DNA of 46,871 nt from an uncultured Actinomycetes bacterium. GTDB lineage: Bacteria; Actinomycetota; Actinomycetes; Nanopelagicales; Nanopelagicaceae. The notes under the pieces were generated by a model. The model ran no database searches. It was given only the letters and a program-made list of their open reading frames with translations, and was not told the origin of the DNA. Of this stretch, positions 24,788-35,787 are shown one piece after another. Position 1 is the stretch's first letter; every line of letters begins with the position of its first letter. The translations under genes were made by a program, and so were the position numbers. The stretch lies in contig CAIMMQ010000045.1 in the NCBI GenBank assembly GCA_903842675.1, positions 1 to 46,871 on the forward strand. The letters are read 5' to 3'.

Positions 24788-26359
24788 ATGGCGGAACTCA
24801 CGATCCGGCCCGAAGATATTCGCGACGCGCTTGCAAAGCACGTTGCTTCATATAATCCGGGAGCCGCAGCACGCGATGAGATCGGCACTGTTACCGAAGC
24901 TGGCGATGGTATCGCCCGTGTCGAGGGCCTACCTTCGACAATGACCAACGAACTTTTGAAGTTCGAAAATGGAACTTTGGGACTGGCGTTGAACCTCGAT
25001 GTGCGCGAAATCGGTGTTGTTATCCTCGGTGAGTTCACTGGAATTGAAGAAGGAACATCAGTAAGTCGCACTGGCGAGATTCTCTCCGTCCCAGTCGGCG
25101 ATGGTTTCCTCGGTCGCGTTGTTGACGCACTTGGTCGACCAATCGATGGCAAGGGCGATATTAAAGCCGAAGCGCAACGTGCTCTCGAACTTCAAGCGCC
25201 TTCAGTAGTACAACGCCAACCAGTTAAAGAACCAATGCAGACCGGTATAAAGGCAATCGACGCAATGACTGCCATTGGTCGCGGACAACGGCAACTCATT
25301 ATTGGCGATCGCCAGACTGGTAAGACTGCGATTGCAATCGACACAATCATCAACCAGAAAGAGAACTGGAAAAGTGGAGATCCCAAGAAGCAAGTTAAAT
25401 GTATTTATGTTGCTATTGGCCAAAAAGGTTCAACAATTGCATCTGTAAAGGCATCGCTTGAAGAAGCTGGCGCTATGGAATACACAACGATCATTGCATC
25501 ACCTGCATCAGATCCTGCTGGGTTCAAATACCTAGCACCATACACTGGTTCTGCTATTGGTCAGCACTGGATGTACAAGGGTGAGCACGTCCTGATTATT
25601 TTTGATGATCTTTCAAAGCAAGCTGAGGCATATCGTTCCGTCTCGCTGTTGCTGCGCCGCCCACCAGGCCGCGAGGCTTACCCTGGCGACGTCTTCTACT
25701 TACACTCACGCCTGCTAGAGCGTTGCGCAAAGTTATCTGATGAATTAGGTGGCGGTTCCATGACTGGTCTACCAATCATCGAAACAAAGGGAAATGACGT
25801 TTCAGCATTCATTCCAACCAACGTAATTTCTATTACTGACGGTCAGTGCTTCCTTGAAACAGATTTGTTTAACGCGGGCGTTCGTCCAGCAATTAACGTA
25901 GGTATCTCGGTATCTCGTGTTGGTGGGTCAGCACAGACAAAGGCGATAAAGAAGATTGCTGGACGTCTACGTCTTGACCTAGCTCAATATCGCGAACTCG
26001 AAGCATTTGCTGCTTTCGGTTCTGACCTTGATGCGGCATCAAAGGCGCAGCTAGAGCGCGGTGCACGCATGGTTGAATTATTGAAGCAGGGTCAGTACTC
26101 ACCTTATTCTGTAGAGCGCATGGCTGCATCTATTTGGGCCGGCACGACTGGAAATATGGATTCTGTACCAGTTTCTGATATCCGTCGCTTTGAATCAGAA
26201 TTTCTTGATTTCATTGGTCGCGAACGTCCAAAGATTTTTGAAGTTATCTCGGCAACTCGTGAGTTAACCGACGACACAGTCGCATCACTCCAAGAAGCCA
26301 TTGATACCTTTAAAACTCAATTTGGTGCGACTGCTGCAACGACAGGCGGCGCTAAGTAA
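24788..26359 (+). CDS. atpA: ATP synthase F1 subunit alpha
   Basis: Non-catalytic nucleotide-binding subunit of F1. The P-loop GDRQTGKT is at residues 173-180; further family marks are [16 protein letters not shown] and the signature [17 protein letters not shown]. The ATG at 24788 is chosen because AAGGAG stands six bases upstream; an in-frame TTG at 24773 overlaps that site. The 523 residues are normal. atpG follows three bases after the stop. Confidence 0.98.
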   Translation: MAELTIRPEDIRDALAKHVASYNPGAAARDEIGTVTEAGDGIARVEGLPSTMTNELLKFENGTLGLALNLDVREIGVVILGEFTGIEEGTSVSRTGEILSVPVGDGFLGRVVDALGRPIDGKGDIKAEAQRALELQAPSVVQRQPVKEPMQTGIKAIDAMTAIGRGQRQLIIGDRQTGKTAIAIDTIINQKENWKSGDPKKQVKCIYVAIGQKGSTIASVKASLEEAGAMEYTTIIASPASDPAGFKYLAPYTGSAIGQHWMYKGEHVLIIFDDLSKQAEAYRSVSLLLRRPPGREAYPGDVFYLHSRLLERCAKLSDELGGGSMTGLPIIETKGNDVSAFIPTNVISITDGQCFLETDLFNAGVRPAINVGISVSRVGGSAQTKAIKKIAGRLRLDLAQYRELEAFAAFGSDLDAASKAQLERGARMVELLKQGQYSPYSVERMAASIWAGTTGNMDSVPVSDIRRFESEFLDFIGRERPKIFEVISATRELTDDTVASLQEAIDTFKTQFGATAATTGGAK

Positions 26360-26362
26360 CTC

Positions 26363-28704
<2,342 letters not shown>

Positions 28705-28708
28705 ACAA

Positions 28709-28966
28709 ATGTCAGAGAATTTAACCGTCGAGGTTGTTTCGCCCGAAAAGCGAATTTGGTCTGGTGAAGCGAAGATGATTTCTGCGCGCACTTTGGATGG
28801 CGCTATCGGAATATTGCCTGGCCATATTCAATTATTGGGCGTCCTCGTCGACGGTAAAGTTTCTATCGATGCAGTAGATGGAAGTAAGCAAGAGTTTGAA
28901 ATTCATGGCGGCTTTCTATCGGTTGCAAAGAACCGCGTCTCAATTTTGGGGCAAAGCGCGGATTAA
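28709..28966 (+). CDS. atpC: ATP synthase F1 subunit epsilon, short form
   Basis: The 85 residues correspond only to the N-terminal beta-sandwich of epsilon ([25 protein letters not shown], then [18 protein letters not shown]). The C-terminal two-helix domain that can insert into F1 and inhibit ATP hydrolysis is absent; the reading frame stops at TAA 28964-28966, which overlaps the murA stop from the other strand. Most actinobacterial epsilon proteins are about 120 residues. The truncation seems natural as there is no downstream coding remnant in the plus strand, but I cannot rule out a recent loss. Confidence 0.93.
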   Translation: MSENLTVEVVSPEKRIWSGEAKMISARTLDGAIGILPGHIQLLGVLVDGKVSIDAVDGSKQEFEIHGGFLSVAKNRVSILGQSAD

Positions 28967-30231
28967 ATTCGCTCTACCTTTGCGCCTAGAGCGCGCAGCG
29001 ATTCAACAAAGCCCGGATAACCACGATCTACGTGGAAGGCATCTTCAACAGTTGTTTCACCTTCGCTGACCAAGCCAGCAAGTACCAAACCAGCGCCAGC
29101 ACGAATATCAGTGGCGGCAACCGGGGCGCCTGATAGCTGGGGAATACCTGTAATCGAAGCATGATGGCCATCGATATGAATATCAGCACCGAGTCTTTGC
29201 ATCTCATTTACAAACATAAAACGTCCTTCAAAAACATTTTCAGTAACTATGGAATTTCCTTCAGCAATCGCATTCATTGTTATAACGAAGGGCTGTAGGT
29301 CAGTAGCAAAGCCTGGGTAGGGGAGTGTTGCGACATCAACTGCAATTGGTCGCTTCGTCATTTTTACCCGAAAACCATTTGGAGTTTTAGTAACAACTGC
29401 GCCAGCCTCGACCAATTTATCTAGCGGTACTTCCAAATGTTCTATCCGACCACCATTAATGGTGATATCTCCTTGAGTTATTGCGGCGGCAAATGCCCAA
29501 GTTCCAGCCACGATTCGGTCAGCAAGAGTTGCATGTGTGGTTGGCTGCAATTGACTTACGCCAGTAATTTTGATCGTACTTGTTCCGAGTCCTTCAATCT
29601 TTGCGCCCATACCAATTAAGAATTCGCCTAAATCAACCACATCAGGCTCGCGAGCTGCGTTATCGATTGTGGTTACACCTTTAGCGAGTACTGCAGCAGT
29701 CAAAAGATTTTCAGTAGCACCCACACTTGGGAAATCTAGGAATATATCGGCGCCAATTAAGCCGCTTTGCGCGGTTGCAATTACATAGCCATGTTCTGAA
29801 TGCGCTTCGGCGCCCAGATCTATTAGCCCTTTTATATGAAAATCAATTCCTCTTGACCCAATAGCATCGCCACCTGGAAGTGCCACTTCAACTTTTCCAA
29901 TTCGGCCCACAAGTGGACCTAGAACATTTATTGATGCGCGCATCTTTCGAACTAAGTCATAGTCAGCGCGATGACCAGGGACTTCTGGAACAAGTATTTT
30001 CATCGTGCCAGTTTTCGCATCGAAAGTACAGGTACAGCCAAGACGCGTTAATAATTCAGACATGATGTGGACATCGGCGATATCCGGAATATTTGTAATT
30101 GTGCTTTCGCCTACCGCCAGCAAAGTTGCGGCCATTAATTTCAGTGCAGAATTTTTAGCTCCGGTTACATTTACCTCGCCGACAAGCCGCGTACCGCCTA
30201 GAACCCGAAACTGACTTGATGCTTCTGGCAT
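28963..30231 (-). CDS. murA: UDP-N-acetylglucosamine 1-carboxyvinyltransferase MurA
   Basis: First committed enzyme of peptidoglycan synthesis, adding enolpyruvate from PEP to UDP-GlcNAc. It shows [16 protein letters not shown] near the N-terminus and the EPSP-synthase-like fold throughout. The catalytic-loop residue that is Cys115 in E. coli (LPGGC-AIGARPVDLH) is Asp122 here ([15 protein letters not shown]). The start ATG at 30231 has a textbook Shine-Dalgarno AGGAGGTGA (complement of 30237-30245); the GTG at 30240 lies inside it. Its stop overlaps atpC from the opposite strand. Monocistronic, convergent to the atp operon. Confidence 0.96.
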   Translation of the reverse strand: MPEASSQFRVLGGTRLVGEVNVTGAKNSALKLMAATLLAVGESTITNIPDIADVHIMSELLTRLGCTCTFDAKTGTMKILVPEVPGHRADYDLVRKMRASINVLGPLVGRIGKVEVALPGGDAIGSRGIDFHIKGLIDLGAEAHSEHGYVIATAQSGLIGADIFLDFPSVGATENLLTAAVLAKGVTTIDNAAREPDVVDLGEFLIGMGAKIEGLGTSTIKITGVSQLQPTTHATLADRIVAGTWAFAAAITQGDITINGGRIEHLEVPLDKLVEAGAVVTKTPNGFRVKMTKRPIAVDVATLPYPGFATDLQPFVITMNAIAEGNSIVTENVFEGRFMFVNEMQRLGADIHIDGHHASITGIPQLSGAPVAATDIRAGAGLVLAGLVSEGETTVEDAFHVDRGYPGFVESLRALGAKVERI

Positions 30232-30307
30232 GTAAGTCACCTCCTGTTCATTATCTGGACGTTTTGCCGATGTTTGTTTCCGAGTAGTCAGAGTGTAGTT
30301 CGTCTTA

Positions 30308-30313
30308 TAGGCT
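30308..30313 (+). promoter_or_regulatory. Putative -10 element of the adenosyltransferase gene
   Basis: TAGGCT ends 8 bases before the ATG at 30321, one base off the exact leaderless spacing seen elsewhere in the window. No Shine-Dalgarno is present. Confidence 0.35.
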
Positions 30314-30320
30314 TCTACAC

Positions 30321-30896
30321 ATGGTTAATCTAACGCGAATTTATACGAAGACTGGTGACGACGGTACGACCTCCCTTGGCGATATGAGCCGCACCTCAAA
30401 AAATGACCCACGTTTAGAGGCGTATGCAGATGTTGACGAAGCTAATTCATCCATCGGAGTTGTGCTGGCTCTTGGTCAAATTTCAGATCCACTTGTAACT
30501 AAGTTACTTGTAAGAATTCAAAACGATTTGTTTGACGTTGGCGCCGACCTTTGCACACCGGTCATCGATGAGCCAAAAATTGAACCACTGCGGGTTCTCG
30601 AGTCTCAAGTGACTTTCTTGGAAGAACAGATTGATAAATTTAATGCTGATCTTAAACCCCTCCAGAGTTTTATTTTGCCTTCCGGAACACCGGCTGCAGC
30701 TTTGCTACATGTCGCTAGAACTGTCACAAGACGGGCTGAGCGAAATACTTGGCATGCGATTCACCAATTTGGTGGCGGCGTTAATTCACTAACTGCGAAA
30801 TATCTGAATCGGCTTTCAGATTTACTTTTCGTACTTGCTCGCCATGAAAACAAGGCAATTGGTGATCAGTTGTGGGTACCCGGAGCTAATCGTTAA
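30321..30896 (+). CDS. ATP:cob(I)alamin adenosyltransferase, PduO type
   Basis: Makes adenosylcobalamin from cob(I)alamin and ATP. The 191 residues form the PduO-type five-helix bundle with [11 protein letters not shown] (residues 9-19) for ATP binding, then VTRRAERN and [14 protein letters not shown] near the C-terminus. In actinobacteria the gene lies beside murA downstream of the atp operon, as here. No cobalamin biosynthesis genes are nearby, so it may serve salvage. Its stop abuts the stop of the next, opposite-strand gene. Confidence 0.94.
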   Translation: MVNLTRIYTKTGDDGTTSLGDMSRTSKNDPRLEAYADVDEANSSIGVVLALGQISDPLVTKLLVRIQNDLFDVGADLCTPVIDEPKIEPLRVLESQVTFLEEQIDKFNADLKPLQSFILPSGTPAAALLHVARTVTRRAERNTWHAIHQFGGGVNSLTAKYLNRLSDLLFVLARHENKAIGDQLWVPGANR

Positions 30897-31565
30897 CTAG
30901 CGGTTTGCAACAGGCGTATAGATATTAGCTGGGATTTTTTCAGTCCCGGCCTGCGACCAACATTTAGCAATAATTCCACCAACGCTAACGCCATCACCAA
31001 GTGGTTCTGGGCTGATTAAAAGAATTGGCTTGATGGATTTGGCATTCGTTGCTGGCGCGAGTGTGCGAAGTGAGCCATAAGGAGTTCTAATTGTTGGATC
31101 GGCAGAACTTGGTCCGGAGACAACTGAATCAACCTCCCACCAAACACAAGAAGTTTCTGATGCAACAATTACGGCGCCACAGGTATTCGCTTCACACTTC
31201 TTGAGGTCTGCAGTTAGCGTGGGTGAATTTGATGCCATTCCTTTTAACTCTTCAAATGAGGGAATCTTCGCGTAGACGGTTCCGTCCTTTTCATGGTTGA
31301 AGTTGGCAGGTGGCCACTTTGGTGATGGTGAAGGTAGCGTCGGAATCTCCTTACGTACAGAAACTTTTCGCTTCTTGGCCACAGTCTTTTTAGCAGCGAG
31401 TTTAGTAACAGGTTTGGCGGATGGTTTAGCAGCTGGTTTAGCTGCTGGTTTAGCTGCTGGTTTAGCTGCTGGTTTAGGGGATTGCTTTGGAGACGGCGTT
31501 GCAGCACTGGAGATAGTTGGGAATAACAGCCCGATTAGTGTTACCAAAACTATTGTGCGTCTCAT
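30897..31565 (-). CDS. Secreted Lys/Pro/Ala-repeat protein of unknown function
   Basis: With the ATG at 31565 it has 222 residues: a signal peptide (basic MRRTIVLVTLIGLLF, cleavage likely after SSA), a KPAA-type tetrapeptide repeat region of about 30 residues, a basic KKTVAKKRK stretch, and a folded-looking C-terminal ~140 residues with Cys residues in KKCEANTCGAVIVASETSCVWW. I do not recognise the domain. The ATG is coupled to the ABC permease stop (ATGA, 31562-31565); an upstream in-frame start at 31577 is possible. Secretion and cell-wall association through the basic repeat are inferred. Confidence 0.75.
   Translation of the reverse strand: MRRTIVLVTLIGLLFPTISSAATPSPKQSPKPAAKPAAKPAAKPAAKPSAKPVTKLAAKKTVAKKRKVSVRKEIPTLPSPSPKWPPANFNHEKDGTVYAKIPSFEELKGMASNSPTLTADLKKCEANTCGAVIVASETSCVWWEVDSVVSGPSSADPTIRTPYGSLRTLAPATNAKSIKPILLISPEPLGDGVSVGGIIAKCWSQAGTEKIPANIYTPVANR
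31411..31477. repeat. 12-bp tandem repeat encoding Lys-Pro-Ala-Ala
   Basis: Four units of GGTTTAGC(A/T)GCT lie at 31423-31470, flanked by a degenerate copy (31411-31422) and a partial one (31471-31477). They encode KPAA repeats of the secreted protein on the minus strand; three of the four full copies are identical, so length variation by slippage is likely. Confidence 0.9.
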
Positions 31566-32347
31566 TTTTCGGACCACTTAAATGTTCTAAGCGAAATCAA
31601 AATTCCAGCAACCAGCCAAATAATTAATATGGCTGCAGTTCGAGGCGTTTCCCAACTGTGAGCCACCTCTTGCGAGGCGAAACCATCTGGCAGAAATACT
31701 GAGCGCATCCCTTGCGTAAGCCATTTGAGCGGGAAGAGCGCGGCAAAATCTTGCATCCATTTTGGAAGTGTGGAAAAAACAAAGAAGACTCCGCTAAAGA
31801 ACTGCAGAATAATCACAATCGGTGAAACAACTGCAGATGCCCCGCGACCATTCTTTGGCACCGCAGAGAATGCAATACCGAGGATTGCAGAGCAGATGCT
31901 TCCTAGTAGAACTAGCCAGGTAAATTTCAACCACTTATCGACGGTGGTTGGCAGGTTCAACCCAAATAGCAGAACACCAAATAAAAGTAAGGCAGCGATT
32001 TGCACGATCATTGAAGTGAAGACCATGATCATTTTCCCGATGAAATAGGAGATCGGCGAAATTGGGGTTCCACGAAGTCGCTTCAACGTTCCAAAGTCGC
32101 GCTCGATTGGGATCATGATTGCGAGTTGTTGGAATCCGGTATTAACCAACCCAGAAGCGATCATCCCTGCCAAGAAGTACTGACTAAATGTTACGCCGGG
32201 CGCAACCTCGCCCTTGAAAACTGAACCAAAGATAAATAGCAGAAGAACCGGAAATAGAAGAGTGAAGACGACGGACTCGCGTTGACGCATGAACTGCTTT
32301 ATCTCAAGGCCACCGCGCAAGAATCCAACTCTTATGATCTTCGACAT
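31562..32347 (-). CDS. ABC-2 type transporter permease
   Basis: A 261-residue membrane protein with six hydrophobic segments and ABC-2 features: an N-terminal amphipathic helix (GGLEIKQFMRQRESVVFTLLFP), the ERDFGTLKRLRGTPIS motif, and a C-terminal FPLKWLTQGMR segment. It lies directly after the ABC ATPase (start and stop overlap at 32347, TAATG), so they form an exporter. The substrate cannot be told; drug and lipid exporters share this form. The secreted repeat protein is coupled downstream. Confidence 0.9.
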   Translation of the reverse strand: MSKIIRVGFLRGGLEIKQFMRQRESVVFTLLFPVLLLFIFGSVFKGEVAPGVTFSQYFLAGMIASGLVNTGFQQLAIMIPIERDFGTLKRLRGTPISPISYFIGKMIMVFTSMIVQIAALLLFGVLLFGLNLPTTVDKWLKFTWLVLLGSICSAILGIAFSAVPKNGRGASAVVSPIVIILQFFSGVFFVFSTLPKWMQDFAALFPLKWLTQGMRSVFLPDGFASQEVAHSWETPRTAAILIIWLVAGILISLRTFKWSEK

Positions 32348-33228
32348 TATTTACCACCGATCATCTCTAGGTAAATGTCTTCCAAAGTTGGCCTATGAAC
32401 TGCAAGTTCGGGAATTTCCCCGGTAAAGCGTTGTGCGATAACCGATATTTCTTTCGTTGGGTTATCAGTTAGAAGTTCGGCTCTGACACCGTTCTCTAAC
32501 CAAGAAATACGAGCCTTCGCGTTATTTCGCCCACCTAGATTACTTGGGGTAGAAACTTCGATAATTTTTCCATCGACGATGACGCCCACTCGATCCGCCA
32601 ATGCTTCGGCTTCATCAAGATAGTGAGTAGTCAATAAAATTGTGGTTCCTTGGGCGCGCAAGTTACGAATTAACTCCCAAAATGCTCGGCGTGCTTCGGG
32701 GTCAAAGCCAGTAGTTGGTTCATCTAAGAAAAGTATTTCTGGATTTCCAATTATTCCAAGTGCAACATCTAGGCGCCGGCGTTGGCCCCCGGAAAGAGTT
32801 TCAATTCGCTCGCTGGCTTTCTCGGTAAGTCCAACAGCTTCGATAACCTGATCGGCATCTTTTGCATTTGTGTAGTAGTTAGCGAAGTGATGTACAACTT
32901 CGGCAACACTTAAATCTTCGGCATCCTTAGTGGATTGCAGAACGATTCCGATGCGATCGCGCCAATTGGCCGCGCCGGCGCCGAGGTTTCCCGGGTCGGA
33001 TCCGAGAACCTTGACCGAGCCGCCATCGCGATTTCGATAGCCCTCAAGGATTTCTACCGTAGTTGTTTTACCAGCACCGTTTGGGCCTAGAAGAGCAAAT
33101 ATTTCGCCGAGCCTTACATCGAGATCAATTCCCGCCACCGCAATTTTCTCGCCAGCGGCCTTACTTGAATAACGTTTTACGAGTCCGCGAACTTCGATAG
33201 CAAGTGGCGAATCTGTAACGGCTGACAC
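32347..33228 (-). CDS. ABC transporter ATP-binding protein (ABC-2 exporter)
   Basis: The 293-residue ATPase has Walker A GPNGAGKT (residues 48-55), signature LSGGQ (145-149), Walker B ILFLDE (165-170) and a C-terminal domain with two Asn/Lys-rich strands, like DrrA/CcmA-type exporters. The GTG start at 33228 is close to the divergent small gene at 33275, leaving a 46-bp shared promoter region. It drives the permease encoded next. Confidence 0.93.
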   Translation of the reverse strand: MSAVTDSPLAIEVRGLVKRYSSKAAGEKIAVAGIDLDVRLGEIFALLGPNGAGKTTTVEILEGYRNRDGGSVKVLGSDPGNLGAGAANWRDRIGIVLQSTKDAEDLSVAEVVHHFANYYTNAKDADQVIEAVGLTEKASERIETLSGGQRRRLDVALGIIGNPEILFLDEPTTGFDPEARRAFWELIRNLRAQGTTILLTTHYLDEAEALADRVGVIVDGKIIEVSTPSNLGGRNNAKARISWLENGVRAELLTDNPTKEISVIAQRFTGEIPELAVHRPTLEDIYLEMIGGK

Positions 33229-33274
33229 GGTTATATCTTGCCCTAAAAGGCTTCGAATACGAAAGAATACATCT

Positions 33275-33595
33275 GTGAGCCCGCGTAGAAATCACCCAAA
33301 GAGATCGCCTCGACCAAAGCAGAACGAGGAAGAGCGAGATATCTCCCTCTCAAGTGAATCGATTGAAGAACATTCTGAAGGTATCTATCGCGTGCGCAGA
33401 ATTACCGGTTCAACTTCTACAAAGCCTTACAGATGCCCCGGATGTGATCAATTAATTCCAACGGCAACGCCACATACAGTTGCCTGGCTAGAAGAAGATG
33501 TTGAATCACGCAGGCATTGGCATACGGTTTGTTGGACCAAGCGAAATGATCGTAAACCGCGAATTCTTAAATCTAAAACTGCGCCTCGTTACTAA
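33275..33595 (+). CDS. Conserved actinobacterial protein with a Cys/His zinc-like site
   Basis: A 106-residue protein with a basic, disordered N-terminus (residues 1-30, Arg/Pro/Lys-rich) and a folded part with YRCPGCDQLIP (Cys54, Cys57), His67 and HWHTVCW (His83, Cys86). The pattern YRCPGCD...PHTVAW...RRHWHTVCW is conserved in actinobacteria, where it is often loosely called an ATP/GTP-binding protein; I see no P-loop. A zinc site is likely and the basic tail may bind nucleic acid. It starts with GTG, and its stop lies four bases from the convergent aldehyde dehydrogenase stop. Confidence 0.82.
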   Translation: MSPRRNHPKRSPRPKQNEEERDISLSSESIEEHSEGIYRVRRITGSTSTKPYRCPGCDQLIPTATPHTVAWLEEDVESRRHWHTVCWTKRNDRKPRILKSKTAPRY

Positions 33596-33599
33596 GTTA

Positions 33600-35054
33600 T
33601 TAGTGCAGAATCCGCATTGCTAGTTTAAGGAACTTGTCAGCAAAGGCTGTCCGCTTAAAGGTCGTGAATGCAATTGGAATGCTAAACATCTGCTTCACCA
33701 CAGTTCGCGGATAGGTGAATTCAAGCAAGCCTTCTGGACCATGAATTCGGCCAGAACCACTGTCTTTAATGCCACCAAATGGAACTGAAGCAATACCAGC
33801 AAAGGCGATCACAGAATTAATCGAGACCATGCCGCACTCGAGTTGCGCCGCAATCTTGTTGCCACTTCGCTTGGAGAAAACTGATGCGGCTAGACCGTAT
33901 CTAGTGGCATTGGCTAGCTTGATAGCTTCTTGGATATTTGGAACTCGATTGATTACCAAAGTAGGTCCAAAGGTTTCTTCAGTAACTGCGGTTGAATTTT
34001 CCGGAACATCAAGCAGAATTACTGGCTCAACAAATGGTGGCTTTACCGAGTCGGAGCTTCCAACTAAGAATTTTCCACCTTTTGCTACAGCATCATCGAT
34101 ATGGTTTTGAATTACATTTAGCTGAGAAGGCATGGTCGCTGGTCCGTAATTACCGTTGGCCCCTGGATGAATCTGCAGGGCCATCTCCTTTATCTTTGCG
34201 ATAAAGCGATCAGCAACATCTTCAACTACGTAAACTCGCTCGGCTCCGATACAGGTTTGTCCAGCGTTAGACATCGCAGACCAGAGGGCATACTCAGCGG
34301 CCTTATCTAAATTGGCATCAGAGGCGATTAGAACAGGATCCTTGCCACCACATTCCAAAACAACTGGAACCATGCGCGCGCCACAAGCAGCCGCAACTTT
34401 CTTCGCTGTGCGAGTGGATCCAGTAAAGGAAATCTTGTCTACGGCGCTCTCAGTAAGGGCGATTCCAGTTTCTGGAAGTCCAGTAACGGTTGTGAAAATA
34501 TCTGCAAATGGTGCAACCTCTGCAAAGCTTGATGCAAGGTATGCGCCAACACCTGGTGTGTATTCACTCGGCTTAAAGACAACTGTGTTACCGGCCGCAA
34601 GCGCATAAGCGATCGAACCTAGTGGTGTGAAGATTGGATAGTTCCAAGGTCCAATTACTCCAACAACTCCCATTGGAGATCTTTCAACATGGGCACGCAT
34701 ATTGAACAACAAAAGCCCGGATGGGCGACGCTGCTTTGCCAAAACTTTCTCTGAATTCTTTGCAGCCCAGGCAATGTGACCAATTGCTAGTGATGTTTCT
34801 AGAGCAGCATCACTTCCTGGTTTCCCAGTTTCATTGCGCACAACGGCAGCAATTTCATCCAAATTATTTGAAAGTAAGTTGCACCAGGCAAGCAAGACTT
34901 TCTTTCGTCCGGAATAACCAAGTGCTCGCCATGCTGGCGCAACAGCGTGAGCTCTTGCGACTGCGGCGTTAACTTCAGATGGAGATGTGTTTGGGAAGTT
35001 TTGGATTACTTCACCAGTGGTCGGATTGTGGCTTGGAAAAGTCGTTTCGCTCAT
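33600..35054 (-). CDS. Aldehyde dehydrogenase, probably succinate-semialdehyde type
   Basis: NAD(P)+-dependent enzyme of 484 residues oxidising an aldehyde to the acid. Active-site residues are Asn138 (PWNYP), Glu234 (ECGGKDP) and Cys268 (GQTCIGAERVYV). Sequence style resembles actinobacterial succinic semialdehyde dehydrogenases (GabD2-like), which would feed succinate into the citric acid cycle, but related broad-specificity aldehyde dehydrogenases cannot be excluded. It starts with ATG at 35054 and shares a 22-bp gap with the divergent hydrolase; the leaderless -10 candidate is TAGTCT on the minus strand. Confidence 0.88.
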   Translation of the reverse strand: MSETTFPSHNPTTGEVIQNFPNTSPSEVNAAVARAHAVAPAWRALGYSGRKKVLLAWCNLLSNNLDEIAAVVRNETGKPGSDAALETSLAIGHIAWAAKNSEKVLAKQRRPSGLLLFNMRAHVERSPMGVVGVIGPWNYPIFTPLGSIAYALAAGNTVVFKPSEYTPGVGAYLASSFAEVAPFADIFTTVTGLPETGIALTESAVDKISFTGSTRTAKKVAAACGARMVPVVLECGGKDPVLIASDANLDKAAEYALWSAMSNAGQTCIGAERVYVVEDVADRFIAKIKEMALQIHPGANGNYGPATMPSQLNVIQNHIDDAVAKGGKFLVGSSDSVKPPFVEPVILLDVPENSTAVTEETFGPTLVINRVPNIQEAIKLANATRYGLAASVFSKRSGNKIAAQLECGMVSINSVIAFAGIASVPFGGIKDSGSGRIHGPEGLLEFTYPRTVVKQMFSIPIAFTTFKRTAFADKFLKLAMRILH

Positions 35055-35076
35055 GGGTTAAGACTAAACTTATTTC
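35055..35076. promoter_or_regulatory. Bidirectional leaderless promoter of the dehydrogenase and hydrolase
   Basis: Only 22 bp separate two divergent start codons. On the minus strand TAGTCT (complement of 35061-35066) ends 7 bases before the dehydrogenase ATG. On the plus strand TAAACT (35065-35070) ends 7 bases before the hydrolase GTG. The two -10 hexamers overlap by two bases, so the promoters should compete. Confidence 0.6.
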
Positions 35077-35787
35077 GTGCCAGAGTTAATACGTCCAAGT
35101 ACTATTTTGTCGGCGATTCGGCGTCCCATCACAATTCACACATCTGATGGGCTGGATTTGATCGGGGAAGTGGCAACACCGACCTCGGATCGTGCGGCCT
35201 CAATTCTTTGCCTGCATCCGCTGCCAACCGCTGGCGGGATGATGGATAGTCATGTATTCAAAAAAGCGTCCAGTAGATTGCCAGCACTGGCTGGTATCGA
35301 AGTCATTCGATTTAATACTCGTGGCACCGAAAGTGCGGCTGGGAAAAGCGCTGGTGAATTTGGGAATGGTGAAACTGAAAAGTTTGATGTAGAAGCCGCG
35401 ATAAATTATTCATTTGACTCATTGGGAGTTACCAACCTTTGGGTAGTTGGTTGGTCTTTTGGAACCGACCTTGCACTTAAATTTGCTCGCGATCCCAGAG
35501 TTAAAGGTTTGATCTTATTAAGTCCACCTTTTAGAACGAGTGAACCAAGCGACCTAGATTTTTGGGCGAAGGATGGCAGACCAATTACCGCGCTAATTCC
35601 AGAATACGATGACTACTTAAAACCAAAAGAAGCAGCGATTACCTTCGCAAGAGTGCCGCAAATTAATTTGATTCCAGTCGATGATGCCAAGCACCTATGG
35701 GTTGGCGAACCTGCTGTTTATCGCGCCCTTACCGAGATAGTAAGAGTAGTTGCACCAGATGCATTGCCGTTGCCAGAAGAGTATTAA
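35077..35787 (+). CDS. Alpha/beta hydrolase
   Basis: The 236 residues have the alpha/beta hydrolase core: the oxyanion-type CLHPLPTAGGMMDSHV near 45-60, the nucleophile elbow GWSFG with Ser127, and the likely catalytic His206 in DDAKHLWVG. The family includes esterases, lipases and dienelactone hydrolases; the substrate is not predictable. The start GTG at 35077 has a leaderless -10 and no ribosome binding site. Its stop abuts that of the convergent AI-2E permease. Confidence 0.87.
   Translation: MPELIRPSTILSAIRRPITIHTSDGLDLIGEVATPTSDRAASILCLHPLPTAGGMMDSHVFKKASSRLPALAGIEVIRFNTRGTESAAGKSAGEFGNGETEKFDVEAAINYSFDSLGVTNLWVVGWSFGTDLALKFARDPRVKGLILLSPPFRTSEPSDLDFWAKDGRPITALIPEYDDYLKPKEAAITFARVPQINLIPVDDAKHLWVGEPAVYRALTEIVRVVAPDALPLPEEY

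Noticed and set aside
31411-31477. CRISPR-like array
   Set aside because: Direct repeats are 12 bp without spacers and lie inside a coding frame.
31297-31581. Plus-strand frame with Ala/Gly/Leu repeats
   Set aside because: It is the complement of the KPAA-coding repeat; the minus-strand frame has a signal peptide and coupled start.
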